A stretch of DNA of 64,000 nt from Ochrobactrum sp. Marseille-Q0166 (GCF_014397025.1 NZ_JACJUO010000003.1:1-64000); one strand, 5' to 3'. Shown: positions 6,952-16,208, counted from the stretch's first letter. Notes: generated by a model not told the origin, from the letters alone. Made by a program: numbers and translations.

Positions 6952-8237
6952 TGGCCTTTCACATTAAGTACATTCCATTTCTTAGGTTACTGACTGCAAT
7001 TATAATGCTCAGCTTCGCAGCATTGCCCAGCATAGCAGATGCTGCGGACCGCATGGCAATTGAAGTCGGCAAAGGTATCTATGTGGAGGGTTTCCAAAAT
7101 GTAGAAGCTGTTTTTGTCGCTGACACAACAATCGCGGATGTGACAAAATCCCCAGAAAATGCCATTTTTGTTCTCGGAAAGTCAGTCGGCGAAACAACGC
7201 TTATCGGTGTTGACGTGGCTGGAAGAAAATTGTTCAGCTACAATCTAATTGTAAGTGAGAACCTTGCCGGCGTGAGAGCAGCACTTTCAAGCCGGTTGCC
7301 GAATGCGCGGATTACAGTAGATGCCGCGAAGGGAAGTGTGCTGTTACGGGGGCAAGTCGCAAGCGAACCTGATCATCAGGCTGCTGTGGTAACCGTCCAG
7401 TCCATGCTTCCGAACGTTCGTATTATCGACGAACTCAAACCGTTGGATGGTAGGGCCGTGACACTGAAAGTGCAATTCATCGAGGTGGCACAGGACCGCC
7501 TTGCGAATTATGGAATTGATTGGAGTGCACTTTCTGCTTCTGATGACACAAAGTCGACGGGCATCTCCGGTTCGGAGGGTAAACGTCTTACGCAGATATT
7601 GAACCTTCTTCTTGATCAAGGCGTAGCAACTGTTGCATCTCAATCTGACTTATCGGCGCTCAACGGCTCAAAGGCCACTTTGACTATCGGCAACGAGATT
7701 GCACTCCCTAAAATGATGCTTTCCGAGACAGGCGGTCGCCAGACAGTGGGAACCGACTATAAAGCTGTTGGGCTTTCGTTGGACTTCCAACCGACGCTAA
7801 TGGATAATGAGCGCGTCTCTCTCGTAATAAACTCGGTCATTTCCAGTATTATTCCAGCTGCAAGTGGCAAAAATAACGAAGTGCCTCCCACTTTGTCGAC
7901 GAGGCGGCTGGGAACTACTATTGAACTCGAAAGTGGCCAGGCATATGCCATTGCCTCGCTATCCCGCATCGATACAATGGCCGAGGTAGATCAGCCAGCA
8001 GCCCTGTTCGGGGCAAAGCTTGCTCGCCTTCTGTTTGGCTCGGACAGGACATTAATAACACAGCGTGATCTTATTGTGGTTGTTACACCGCATTTCGGCG
8101 AGGCAGTTGTTCCTGCAAAAGTTTTAGCTAAAGGTAAAAGCCAACTCGAAGAGCTTTTAACTCTGAAGGCATCGCGTTGCTGTAAAGGAGATGTATCGCA
8201 AATTCGCTTATATGGGCAGCCCGGCTTTTTGTATTAA
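6951..8237 (+). CDS. sctC2: T3SS secretin, C-terminal part (RhcC2/CpaC-like)
   Basis: 428 aa with a Sec signal peptide ending near residue 31 (SIADA-ADR). Residues 35-110 form the pilus-formation N-terminal domain also found in the Tad secretin CpaC (GKGIYVEGFQNVEAVFVAD, DVTKSPENAIFVLGKSVGETTL). A BON/KH-like segment follows (residues 118-165), then the secretin domain (VTLKVQFIEVAQDRLANYGI to ITQRDLIVVVTPHF). It should form the outer-membrane ring. In rhizobial T3SSs the secretin is split into RhcC1 and RhcC2; this is the C2 half, placed here before C1. The N-terminal domain is Tad-like rather than classic T3SS N0/N1. Its likely pilotin is the TadD-like lipoprotein at 24331. Confidence 0.9.
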   Translation: MAFHIKYIPFLRLLTAIIMLSFAALPSIADAADRMAIEVGKGIYVEGFQNVEAVFVADTTIADVTKSPENAIFVLGKSVGETTLIGVDVAGRKLFSYNLIVSENLAGVRAALSSRLPNARITVDAAKGSVLLRGQVASEPDHQAAVVTVQSMLPNVRIIDELKPLDGRAVTLKVQFIEVAQDRLANYGIDWSALSASDDTKSTGISGSEGKRLTQILNLLLDQGVATVASQSDLSALNGSKATLTIGNEIALPKMMLSETGGRQTVGTDYKAVGLSLDFQPTLMDNERVSLVINSVISSIIPAASGKNNEVPPTLSTRRLGTTIELESGQAYAIASLSRIDTMAEVDQPAALFGAKLARLLFGSDRTLITQRDLIVVVTPHFGEAVVPAKVLAKGKSQLEELLTLKASRCCKGDVSQIRLYGQPGFLY

Positions 8238-8246
8238 ACCGAATAT

Positions 8247-8879
8247 ATGATAAAAATTCAATTGCGCTCCTGCATTTTAGCCGTAAGTGTATTTTTTTGT
8301 TCTTTTGCTTTTTGTGACGCTCATTTGTACGCGAGGCCGCTTCCGCAGGCCACGAGTCCATATGAATATACAAGCCATGATCAAAGCCTCGCAGATGTTT
8401 TGAGATACTTTGGAAAAAACATTGGCATGTCAGTTAAAATTTCCGGAAAACTCGACACCCCTGTCTCTTTGCCTAAAGATGTGCGCTGGACACGGCAATC
8501 TTTTCTGAATTACCTTTCCGCATGGTACCGCCTTGTTTGGTATCTCGATGATTCTTCACTATTTTTTTCATTGTCGGATGATCAAGCAACGGAGCTATTT
8601 TCGTTTAAACAGCCAAATACCGGCAATGTTCTCAGCGCGCTTTCTCACATAGGTCTGCTAGAAGGCAAATTTATCCACCGCTATGACCCCAGCAGTAAAA
8701 TGCTGCTCGTTAAAGGTCCTCTCAGCTATGTCGAGAAAATCAAAAAGGCTTTGATTGTTTTCGAGAAAGCTGACCGGGTAACAACCACGATTTTACGTGG
8801 ACAGGCAGAGCCAGATGGACAAATCCAAATGCCTCCTCTCCAGGCGACTGAAGACAAAAGGCTTCTCCCATCCTTATAG
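8247..8879 (+). CDS. sctC1: T3SS secretin, N-terminal part (RhcC1-like)
   Basis: 210 aa with a signal peptide (hydrophobic residues 8-25, cleavage near DAHLYA). The mature protein has an N0-like domain (SLADVLRYFGKNIGMSVKIS, residues 48-67) and an N1-like domain (LSALSHIGLLEGKFIHRYD then LLVKGPLSYVEKIKKAL), the periplasmic domains that join the secretin to SctD. It lacks the membrane-spanning barrel, which sits in the separate upstream gene. It begins nine bases after the sctC2 stop and is followed 12 bases later by sctV, so all three are co-transcribed. The split is typical of the rhizobial lineage and not a recent mutation. Confidence 0.85.
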   Translation: MIKIQLRSCILAVSVFFCSFAFCDAHLYARPLPQATSPYEYTSHDQSLADVLRYFGKNIGMSVKISGKLDTPVSLPKDVRWTRQSFLNYLSAWYRLVWYLDDSSLFFSLSDDQATELFSFKQPNTGNVLSALSHIGLLEGKFIHRYDPSSKMLLVKGPLSYVEKIKKALIVFEKADRVTTTILRGQAEPDGQIQMPPLQATEDKRLLPSL

Positions 8880-8891
8880 ATAAGTGGCATC

Positions 8892-10943
8892 GTGAAACTC
8901 TCATTCCATATTGAAAATTTCAGGAAAAGTCGCGGTATTGGGCTTGTATTGGCTTTTGCAGTGATCATCTTGATGATGATCCTACCACTGCCTGACATTC
9001 TGATGGACTTTTTCATTACCATAAATATAAGTCTATCAATCGTAATCTTAGTAGTCTCATTGCAGCTATCTGCACCTGTGCACTTTTCGACCTTTCCGTC
9101 ATTGCTTCTGCTTACGACATTGTTTCGTCTCTCAATTTCCATCTCCACGACGAGATTGATTTTGACACAGGGCAGTGCTGGCCAGATTGTTGAAACTTTT
9201 GGTGATGTGGTCATCAGCGGCAATTTGATTGTAGGGCTGGTAATCTTTCTCATAATAACAATTGTTCAGTTTCTTGTAATTACCAAAGGTGCGGACCGCG
9301 TTGCGGAGGTAGGTGCTCGTTTCACCTTAGACGGAATGCCCGGGAAGCAGATGAGTGTCGATGCTGATGTGCGCGCGGGGAGCCTTGACTATCTTGATGC
9401 TTTAGAAGCACGACGCAGGTTAGAAAAGGAGGCTAAACTCTTTGGCTCTATGGATGGTGCACTCAAATTCGTAAAAGGAGACGCGATTGCTGGCCTTGTT
9501 ATAACCATCATCAACCTAGTCGGCGGTATTGCCATTGGTATGCTTCAACGCGATATGCCTTTTAGCGAAGCATTGAAACTCTATTCGCTGATGACAGTTG
9601 GTGACGGTCTCGTTGCGCAAATCCCTGCGCTGCTAATTTCGGTTGCTGCCGGTAACATGGTGACCCGCGTTGCGGACCATCGTGGCGTAGATCTAGGGTT
9701 TGAAATAAGCGAACAAATCACACAAAACCCTCGTACGTTATCGGTAGCCGCGCTTACTATTATTGCATTTGGATTTATTCCTGGTTTTCCTTTCCTGCTA
9801 TTTGCCATTGTTGGCGGAGCAATTCTAGCGGGAAGTCAATGGCATTTACGTTCGAGCAATCAATTGGCTAATCTTGCGTCTACGGATTGGCTTAAAATCC
9901 AGAAAGTAAACGCAAAGACGTGTGATGAAATCCAACAGCGCACAGGCCGACTGGAAACCCTTATGCTTACTTTGCCGCCGACCATAAAATCTACTGATGC
10001 TATAGCGTTTGCGGCGACGTTCGACAGCATACGAACATCTGTGGCTCAAGAGCTTGGGCTTCCAACAGGTTTCTGGCGATTCGAGATCGACGAGTCTGCT
10101 CAAAATGACTACAAAATATCGATTAACCAAGAGTTTCTCGTTCGAGGTGAATTCATCGGTAGCTCAGTGTTTGTCAAAGCTAATCCGAGTTATCTTCAAA
10201 CACTTGATATAGTTTGTAAATCTCATTACGGCGCACGCGAAGGCGCAGTCGTCGCTGATTCCTTCGTACCTATATTGAAACATGAGGGCATTCCTTATTG
10301 GAATGCCACTGAACTCATGCTGCGCCATATCAAAGTAGCAATTGCTGAGAACGCCGTTCGATTCGCATCATTGGAGAATGTCAGTGATCTCCTAAACCGA
10401 ACAAGGCCTAATCATAAAGTTTTAGTGACAGATGTCACAGAGGCCTTATCTCTAAACACGATTTGCGTGATTATAAAAAACTTCTGCCGTGAAAGATTGC
10501 CTTTGACCAGTCTGGTACGTATTCTGGAAGAGGCACTTGCCTGGGCTTCCCACAATCCGGAACCATCTTTTCTCACACAGAAAATCCGGATTGCTCTTGC
10601 AGATTTTCTCACCAACAGATTTGCGCCGGATGGTTTCTTACCAGTCATTCTGACATCTCCGACGATTGAAGGTTATCTTCGCGATGGTGTACGAAAAACC
10701 GATGAGGGGAATTTTTTACTTTTGGAGCCTTCGATTGCAGAGCTTTTGAAAACGGGAATTAAGTCAATAATTGGTGAAAGTTATCAACGAAATAAACATC
10801 CAGTGATTATAACGCAGCAAGACGTACGTCCTCTGCTGTTCAGCGTTCTGCATGAAAATGGTATATTCATCCCTGTATTAGCCTACCAAGAAATTCTTCC
10901 AGGCACAGTGATATATCCTGTGAGCGTATTGATGGATGAGTGA
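8892..10943 (+). CDS. sctV: T3SS export gate protein SctV (FHIPEP/LcrD family)
   Basis: 683 aa, full length for the family, from a GTG at 8892. Eight membrane helices fill residues 1-320, including the conserved stretch SLQLSAPVHFSTFPSLLLL and TLFRLSISISTTRLIL, then the FHIPEP-type loop with KGADRVAEVGARFTLDGMPG and GKQMSVDADVRAG. The cytosolic domain (residues 340-683) forms the nonameric ring that selects substrates and engages chaperones. It is physically separate from the main apparatus operon and sits downstream of the split secretin. I see no truncation or missing conserved region. Confidence 0.95.
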   Translation: MKLSFHIENFRKSRGIGLVLAFAVIILMMILPLPDILMDFFITINISLSIVILVVSLQLSAPVHFSTFPSLLLLTTLFRLSISISTTRLILTQGSAGQIVETFGDVVISGNLIVGLVIFLIITIVQFLVITKGADRVAEVGARFTLDGMPGKQMSVDADVRAGSLDYLDALEARRRLEKEAKLFGSMDGALKFVKGDAIAGLVITIINLVGGIAIGMLQRDMPFSEALKLYSLMTVGDGLVAQIPALLISVAAGNMVTRVADHRGVDLGFEISEQITQNPRTLSVAALTIIAFGFIPGFPFLLFAIVGGAILAGSQWHLRSSNQLANLASTDWLKIQKVNAKTCDEIQQRTGRLETLMLTLPPTIKSTDAIAFAATFDSIRTSVAQELGLPTGFWRFEIDESAQNDYKISINQEFLVRGEFIGSSVFVKANPSYLQTLDIVCKSHYGAREGAVVADSFVPILKHEGIPYWNATELMLRHIKVAIAENAVRFASLENVSDLLNRTRPNHKVLVTDVTEALSLNTICVIIKNFCRERLPLTSLVRILEEALAWASHNPEPSFLTQKIRIALADFLTNRFAPDGFLPVILTSPTIEGYLRDGVRKTDEGNFLLLEPSIAELLKTGIKSIIGESYQRNKHPVIITQQDVRPLLFSVLHENGIFIPVLAYQEILPGTVIYPVSVLMDE

Positions 10944-11485
10944 GGTGAATGATTGTCATGATCCGCATGGGATGTTTGTCGATTATTAAAATGCCCTATG
11001 ATCGATTTTGCGAATAGATGAGCCTCAATCTGGGCCAAAAGCAAGCTGAAATATTGCCTATATATATCATTGATTTATAATATCTATTCCCCTTAGACCA
11101 GCTGTTAAATAGAAATAGTCGACTTTGATAGAGAAGAGCATATTTAGCTGGCGAAGATGGCTTGGACTGATCAATAAATCAGATCAACATTGTTGGCTTA
11201 TAGAAATCTGATAGATTCACTATCTTAAAACTATCACTGAGCAGGGCCGCGACTTTATCTGCGTACCAATAACTGAAACGAGGTGCTTTTGAGTATTTAT
11301 TTCAGCTTAAATACTCTTGCAGAAATTAACGCGGCTTAGATCATTCGCTGGAGCCGTTCAGCGAGCGCGAGGCATTTGCGTTTTCAATCCTTTGCGTAAA
11401 TTGCAACATAATTGTATCCACGTATAAGTACGATTTTAAACTACTAAAATTTTTTAAGACATAACCTATTCAGAAAGTATTTTAA
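10944..11485. other. AT-rich intergenic gap after sctV
   Basis: About 540 bp with no credible open frame. It must hold the end of the secretin/sctV unit and the promoter of the LytTR gene, but I see no strong rho-independent terminator or consensus promoter. Confidence 0.5.
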
Positions 11486-12415
11486 GTGGACGTTTATGAA
11501 TTTGAAAAAAGCAAGATTATAATTGAACATCTGTCAATGAAACGAGCTAAGGCGTGGGCGTGCTATCAGGCAGTCTATAAGATAGCTGCATCTGGAAAAC
11601 TGGATACTTTTCATGTGCGGGCGCGCTTAGTGTTTCAAATTATGCGGCTGTTCTCCTATTCTATACTCACACCGGTTCTCTTGATATTGGCATCGGGAGG
11701 AATGATGGCTATGGAATATTTTGCAGACAGCCATGCATTACTCTACGGTGGCTATAATCCTACCAATTGGCCCACAATTTTTACGTTGTTCGGATTTATC
11801 GTTTATTGCTTCTGTAGTGTGATAGCTTGGTTCGTGGTGGCGTGTGGGTTTTTGCTCGCAGCCATGCGAAGAATGACTGTTCGGTTATCTATTGGTTTCG
11901 TAGTGGGTATCTTGATAATCACATTCGGGATGATTAATTTTTTTGATCTTACCTCTTCGGCATTGTGCTGGTTGCCTTTGCAACTGTGGCGGTTTTGCAT
12001 AATGCAACATACAGCGATTACGGCAATTTGCTATTGGGTTTTCTACCACAAACAATTTGTATGTATCTTTAAACTTACTAAACCTACATCTGGGGAAGCC
12101 GGCTATGACGAGCGCATTTCCTCTGCCTTGTTTGATCGAGTGGTTATTGCACGCGCTTTAGGAAACTATGTTGGACTAACTCTTTCGAATGGAACCCAGA
12201 TGGAAATCCGACAACGCTTTTCTGAGGTGATTAAACAGCTCAGGGGGCGCGGTGGAATTCAAGTGCATCGCTCCTATTGGGTCAAAGGTGAGGAAATGAT
12301 ATCCTTAAAAAAAACAGAACATCGTTTTGTTGCAATCACCCGGTTTGGTGAGGTTCCAATTTCCAAAAATTATCTCGAACGTGTGAGTGTACTATGTGGC
12401 GCGAGGAATAACTAA
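11486..12415 (+). CDS. Membrane-anchored LytTR-domain transcription regulator
   Basis: 309 aa from GTG 11486. Residues 55-195 contain four or more hydrophobic helices (for example SILTPVLLILASGGMMAM and IGFVVGILIITFGMINFF). The C-terminal ~95 residues match a LytTR DNA-binding domain: VIARALGNYVGLTLSNG, IEVHRSYWV-type core seen here as IQVHRSYWVKGEEM, and FVAITRFGEVPISKNYLERV, the last being the typical SRxYxxxv-like end. A membrane-tethered LytTR regulator may sense an envelope or host signal. It lies between the two T3SS blocks, with no TtsI/HrpL-type activator visible, making it a candidate T3SS regulator. No histidine kinase is adjacent. Confidence 0.8.
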   Translation: MDVYEFEKSKIIIEHLSMKRAKAWACYQAVYKIAASGKLDTFHVRARLVFQIMRLFSYSILTPVLLILASGGMMAMEYFADSHALLYGGYNPTNWPTIFTLFGFIVYCFCSVIAWFVVACGFLLAAMRRMTVRLSIGFVVGILIITFGMINFFDLTSSALCWLPLQLWRFCIMQHTAITAICYWVFYHKQFVCIFKLTKPTSGEAGYDERISSALFDRVVIARALGNYVGLTLSNGTQMEIRQRFSEVIKQLRGRGGIQVHRSYWVKGEEMISLKKTEHRFVAITRFGEVPISKNYLERVSVLCGARNN

Positions 12416-12502
12416 GAGCTCTTAGTCCGCCATCAATGCGCAGCTGGGGCTTCTGGCGACGGATGTTCATGGACGTCTCTTCCAGCAAGACCAGCCCAAG
12501 TT

Positions 12503-12835
12503 TCAAATTTTTATCACACTGCTTTTAGCGACCTGTGAAAATGAAAGCATGTTCTGTTCGTCATGGAGCAGCTGCAGAACTTCTGTCTTCGTCTGCTCAG
12601 GCAAATCGGAATTTGTAATGGTTTGCCCAGCTTGGTCGAGCGCCGCGCGGAGGCTTGAGCTGTCGCAAAATCTGGTGATAATCGTCTTTAAAGGAGGATG
12701 TTCGAACGAGAATACATCTGCAATTAGGTTCATGTAATCAGGAAATCTTCCAAAACTGTCATCGAGCACTTGCTGGGGCGCGAGGGTTCGTTCAAACATA
12801 GATTTGGTGTATCTGTAGTTATGTTCTTCGTTCAT
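12503..12835 (-). CDS. Hypothetical protein co-transcribed with LysR regulator (110 aa)
   Basis: ATG 12835 is preceded by GGGAGGAAATC, an excellent ribosome site, so longer frames from 12970 are not used. The product is soluble and helical (LRAALDQAGQTITNSDL, TKTEVLQLLHDEQNMLSF). No family recognised. It starts 57 nt after the stop of the LysR gene on the same strand, so the two are probably one operon, and the protein may modulate or be the product controlled by that regulator. It sits between the two T3SS blocks and could be a small chaperone or anti-regulator (speculation). Confidence 0.55.
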   Translation of the reverse strand: MNEEHNYRYTKSMFERTLAPQQVLDDSFGRFPDYMNLIADVFSFEHPPLKTIITRFCDSSSLRAALDQAGQTITNSDLPEQTKTEVLQLLHDEQNMLSFSQVAKSSVIKI

Positions 12836-12891
12836 GATTTCCTCCCGATCATTAGGACATTTGGTGATGCACGTCTTGTATTTTGCTTCGC

Positions 12892-13785
12892 TTAATGTCG
12901 TGTGTTGAGCAATTGTCCAATACTTTCGAACTTTTTCCTGTACCCATGCGGCGCTGCCAATCCTAAACAAAGGTGTACTTTACCGCTCGAAAAAGGAATA
13001 ATCTGTATAGATGGTGTCTTTTTTTGCATATTATCCGCAATCAAACGGGGCAAAAGCAGTGGAACACGGAACTCTTTACATAGGCGTGCAGCTATACCAA
13101 CAGAGTTGGTTTTTCTGAATTGACTCGATTTTTTTCCCACAGCTTCGAGATTCTGTTTAATTTGATACTGGATATTCGGGCTAGTAGCGGAATATACGAT
13201 TGTATCCATCGGCAGAGCACTCCACTCCATTTCAGAATTACTGAGGCTTTCCGTGTTGTAGTTAACGAGCACCATTTCGCTGGCACATATGGATATATAA
13301 TCGAGGTTATTCGGCCGATTAGTTCCCTCTATCAGTGCAATGCAGCTTCTTTGGCTTTGTAACTCGTTGTGGATCTCTTGCCACTGCGCTTCACGAATTG
13401 ATAAATCTATATCGGGAAAAGTTTCGTTAAAAGCTCGTATCCATTTGGTTGAGATAAGCTCTGAATAAGGTGGCTGTATGAGAAACTGCTGTTCTTTGCA
13501 GCCATTACTCAAGCCACATATACAGTCTAAGGTGTCATTATAGAGAGCCAATGCCCGTACAAGCTTATCGTATACCTCTTGCCCGTTAGTGTTGAGTTTT
13601 ACTGATCGAACCTTGCCATTTCGAATAAACAATTCAGTTCCGGCAACATTTTCGATTTCGTTGATTATACTGACTGCCGCAGGTTGTGAAACATGACAAT
13701 TTTTTGCCCCAATGGAAAAACTCCCACTTTCTACTGCGGCCACAAAGACGCGCATTTTTTTGATGCTGATGTGTCTCAAACTCAT
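12892..13785 (-). CDS. LysR-family transcriptional regulator
   Basis: 297 aa. The N-terminal winged helix is clear: KMRVFVAAVESGSFSIGAKN, then VSQPAAVSIINEIENVAGTELFIR. The substrate-binding domain (residues 90-297) is divergent and contains several Cys. The gene is divergent from the big T3SS operon that begins at 14390, with about 600 bp between, and is followed by a 110-aa protein. LysR regulators commonly control a divergent target, so control of the T3SS operon is plausible. The effector is unknown. Codon use and AT content match the surrounding island. Confidence 0.85.
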   Translation of the reverse strand: MSLRHISIKKMRVFVAAVESGSFSIGAKNCHVSQPAAVSIINEIENVAGTELFIRNGKVRSVKLNTNGQEVYDKLVRALALYNDTLDCICGLSNGCKEQQFLIQPPYSELISTKWIRAFNETFPDIDLSIREAQWQEIHNELQSQRSCIALIEGTNRPNNLDYISICASEMVLVNYNTESLSNSEMEWSALPMDTIVYSATSPNIQYQIKQNLEAVGKKSSQFRKTNSVGIAARLCKEFRVPLLLPRLIADNMQKKTPSIQIIPFSSGKVHLCLGLAAPHGYRKKFESIGQLLNTRH

Positions 13786-14389
13786 TTGGCTTTCCGGTTA
13801 CATGTTGAAGTTGATTTTCGCCAACAGCCATGCTGCGACTGGGAAGTCGGCGGCCAATACAATGTGAGGATATAAAATGCCTAGCGTCGGTAAACAAAGA
13901 AGGGACGATTTTTTTATTTTTGTCACCAATTTTTAGACCTTGTATAACAATTACAACGCTTTATTGTTAAGCGCGCTGTTCGAGAGTGTGAGGAAAATTT
14001 CGTCTAATTGATAAGTATTTCATCCCTGAGTATTGTCATCAGCTAGCCCCATCGAACATCCACCGAGTCACGCCAGAATTGTACTCATCTTCTAAATTTT
14101 AGATCGGACGGCACTTCGTTCGTTCAAACCGTAAAAAAGTGCTGATTAAAGTGTTTATCGAAACTCCAACAGTTTATGATGGACGTAGGTGGATCGATGA
14201 ATAGCCATGTCCTCCCCGCATGCCACCATTTTAACTATTGACCATTTAAGGCCTCGGTAAGGTGTTGTCTTGAATGAAAGGGGTTAAGTAGTTGCTCCGG
14301 GTTGATACCCATCATAGCCCAAAATAACTTTTTTCTATTAGAGTATATATATCTGCCGCTCTAGGTTTGCCCCAACGAGGGAATTGTTT
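13786..14389. promoter_or_regulatory. Divergent regulatory region between lysR and the main T3SS operon
   Basis: About 600 bp of AT-rich, gene-free DNA between two divergent transcription units. A 13-bp dyad (TCTAAA-T-TTTAGA, near 14093-14105) and an AGGG-type ribosome site at 14377 for the 14390 gene can be seen. I cannot name a promoter or a tts/hrp box with confidence. It is the obvious place for T3SS control. Confidence 0.45.
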
Positions 14390-14680
14390 ATGACTGATAA
14401 GGGTTTCGACTCGCTTCTTTTTGCGGGTAGCGGCTTTTCGTTCGACGAGATTGTTAGGACGGTCGCCTGTGGAGGAAAGGTGGCGGTCATCAAATATCTT
14501 GAATGTCGCCGTCGTATTTTTATTCGCGAAATGAATAACGATCCTACAGACGATCCGAATGGTCAAGGTTATTTGAGTGTTTTGGCCGCTTTAGATACGG
14601 CGCTCTCATTGTTTGATCAGTTTATCGTTGATAGCTCAAATGATGGCGTAGCGCAGGACAGTGATGAGAGTGCATCGTGA
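14390..14680 (+). CDS. First gene of the main T3SS operon, unknown 96-aa protein
   Basis: ATG 14390 follows CGAGGG. The protein is small, soluble and helical (FDEIVRTVACGGKVAVIKYLE; LSVLAALDTALSLFDQFIV), acidic at the C-terminus, with no signal peptide. Its stop overlaps the GTG of sctD (GTGA), so it is coupled to apparatus synthesis. In other systems genes next to sctD encode needle co-chaperones (SctE) or small exported proteins; the size and helical character would fit, but the sequence gives no match I can defend. Confidence 0.55.
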   Translation: MTDKGFDSLLFAGSGFSFDEIVRTVACGGKVAVIKYLECRRRIFIREMNNDPTDDPNGQGYLSVLAALDTALSLFDQFIVDSSNDGVAQDSDESAS

Positions 14681-15756
14681 TATCGGCGTGGTTTTCCTTA
14701 CCCAATTTTCCACGGCGACACGTATATCTGGCGAATGGCATATCGACAGTCGGCAGTGATCTCACATGTTCAATCGTTTTGTTAGATCCGATGGTAGCGG
14801 CCCATCATTTCACATTCAATGTGAACGGCAGCGAGGTCGTTGTAGAAGTAGCACCAGAGGCGTCGATAAGAGTGGAATCTGCGGGTGGTGCAAAAGATTT
14901 TGTCCTCAAGGGCGGTGAACATCGGGTCTTATGTGTTGGTGATCGACTATGGATAGGTCAGATGATAGTCGATGTAACAGGTCTATCCGTACGACAGGAT
15001 GCGGGCGTAAGTTTCGCACGCCGTGATCCGGCCAAAACGAGGATATGGCCAACACTTATGTGCTGCTCAGGGCTGACTCTCTTGGGTGTCTGGCTATTGT
15101 CGTCGATATCGGAAAGTTCCGGTGGGGTGAATTCATCTGGGGAGAACTATGCCACACCTACTATCCCCACGGCCATTGAGGCATCAGATGTTATAGGAAT
15201 CTCATCTCGCCAGAATGTTTTAGATGAGTTCAGTTATGTATCCCTCTCGCCATTCGAGCTCCAATGGCGCAAGGGAAAATGGAGAGCTAAACTCTATGTA
15301 ACGCATCAGAGTGAACGTGCTGACGTTATTTACAAGATTAGTAACTTTCCATTTGCAATCGATGCACTGGTATATTCTGATCAAGAATTGAAGCGTGTCG
15401 CAGAGACTGTGCTTTCGAGTTTAGGGTTCTCACTGGATGTGTGTGTTGAGAAAGGAATAATCAAACTTTCCGGCATTAATCGACAGTACAGAGACAAACT
15501 CCGGCGTGACCTAATCGCCGATATACCTGGCCTTAGAGAAGTGACTTTCAAGAATAGTGCAGGAAGAGAGTTGACTTCAGCTGAGTTTGGCGTTGTCGCA
15601 TTGTGGAATGGAGAGCGCCCCTATGTCGTAACAGCAGACAATCGAATTGTTAGAGTGGGGGAAATCATTACAACTGGAGTAAAACTCGCGCAGGTTAGGT
15701 CTGACTACGTGGTGATTGATTTTCACGGCGAGTTTAAAAAAGTGAGTATTTTATGA
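14677..15756 (+). CDS. sctD: T3SS inner-membrane ring protein SctD
   Basis: 359 aa from a GTG overlapping the preceding stop. Residues 1-105 form a cytoplasmic FHA-like domain (VYLANGISTVGSDLTCSIVL, AAHHFTFNV). One transmembrane helix lies at about residues 126-145 (TLMCCSGLTLLGVWLLSSI). The periplasmic part contains a ring-building BON-like repeat (LKRVAETVLSSLGFSLDVCV to DIPGLREVTF) and a C-terminal beta segment. It makes the outer of the two inner-membrane rings with SctJ and contacts SctC1. Length and layout are normal for the family. It overlaps the following gene by ATGA. Confidence 0.85.
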   Translation: MISAWFSLPNFPRRHVYLANGISTVGSDLTCSIVLLDPMVAAHHFTFNVNGSEVVVEVAPEASIRVESAGGAKDFVLKGGEHRVLCVGDRLWIGQMIVDVTGLSVRQDAGVSFARRDPAKTRIWPTLMCCSGLTLLGVWLLSSISESSGGVNSSGENYATPTIPTAIEASDVIGISSRQNVLDEFSYVSLSPFELQWRKGKWRAKLYVTHQSERADVIYKISNFPFAIDALVYSDQELKRVAETVLSSLGFSLDVCVEKGIIKLSGINRQYRDKLRRDLIADIPGLREVTFKNSAGRELTSAEFGVVALWNGERPYVVTADNRIVRVGEIITTGVKLAQVRSDYVVIDFHGEFKKVSIL

Positions 15757-16208
15757 ACTTTGCAACGGCACAGTTAAATGATGATGATATTTTCCTACTG
15801 GGTAATATTGCAACCTATGGTGTCTGCGCTGGCTATGGAGAAGAAGCTATCAAAATTCTCCGCCTCATTCAGATGGCACGTCCGGACAATGCTGGTGTTC
15901 TGGTGCTGGAGGCAATGTATATGCATTCCATAGGGAAGACGCGCGCTGCTATCGAATTCTTGGAGAACGGATCAGCGTTAGACGCACGTGTTAATCGCGA
16001 TGAAGCCGTGGCGTTTTACCTATACCTTTTGCAACAAGATAAGCAGTTACACCGTGTAGAGAGCATAGCTCGCACTTATTTTGAACAAGGTTTGATTTCA
16101 TCGCCTGAAGCCAAGCGTGCAATTGAGTTGATACTTGCAGAAATATCTGATCAGCTATCCCCTATAAGTCAACATAGGACTGCTCCAGAAGAGGGAGCTT
16201 TCATTTGA
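15753..16208 (+). CDS. HrpB1-like TPR protein of the T3SS
   Basis: 151 aa, all-helical with TPR-like repeats (AGYGEEAIKILRLIQMARPD, LVLEAMYMHSIGKTRAAIEFL). Both the fold and the position, directly before sctI-sctJ-sctK-sctL-sctN-sctO, correspond to HrpB1 of Xanthomonas and Ralstonia, a small protein needed for secretion; SctG-type needle chaperones are the other possibility. No signal peptide is present. It overlaps sctD and sctI by four bases each, in a run of coupled genes. The similarity rests on pattern and synteny more than on identity. Confidence 0.7.
   Translation: MNFATAQLNDDDIFLLGNIATYGVCAGYGEEAIKILRLIQMARPDNAGVLVLEAMYMHSIGKTRAAIEFLENGSALDARVNRDEAVAFYLYLLQQDKQLHRVESIARTYFEQGLISSPEAKRAIELILAEISDQLSPISQHRTAPEEGAFI

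Noticed and set aside
13786..14389. tts box or hrp box upstream of the T3SS operon
   Set aside because: I looked for the known rhizobial tts-type and hrp-type motifs and could not see a convincing match.
14312..14566. 84-aa minus-strand open frame opposite the first sct gene
   Set aside because: It is a shadow of the 14390-14680 gene with no features of its own.
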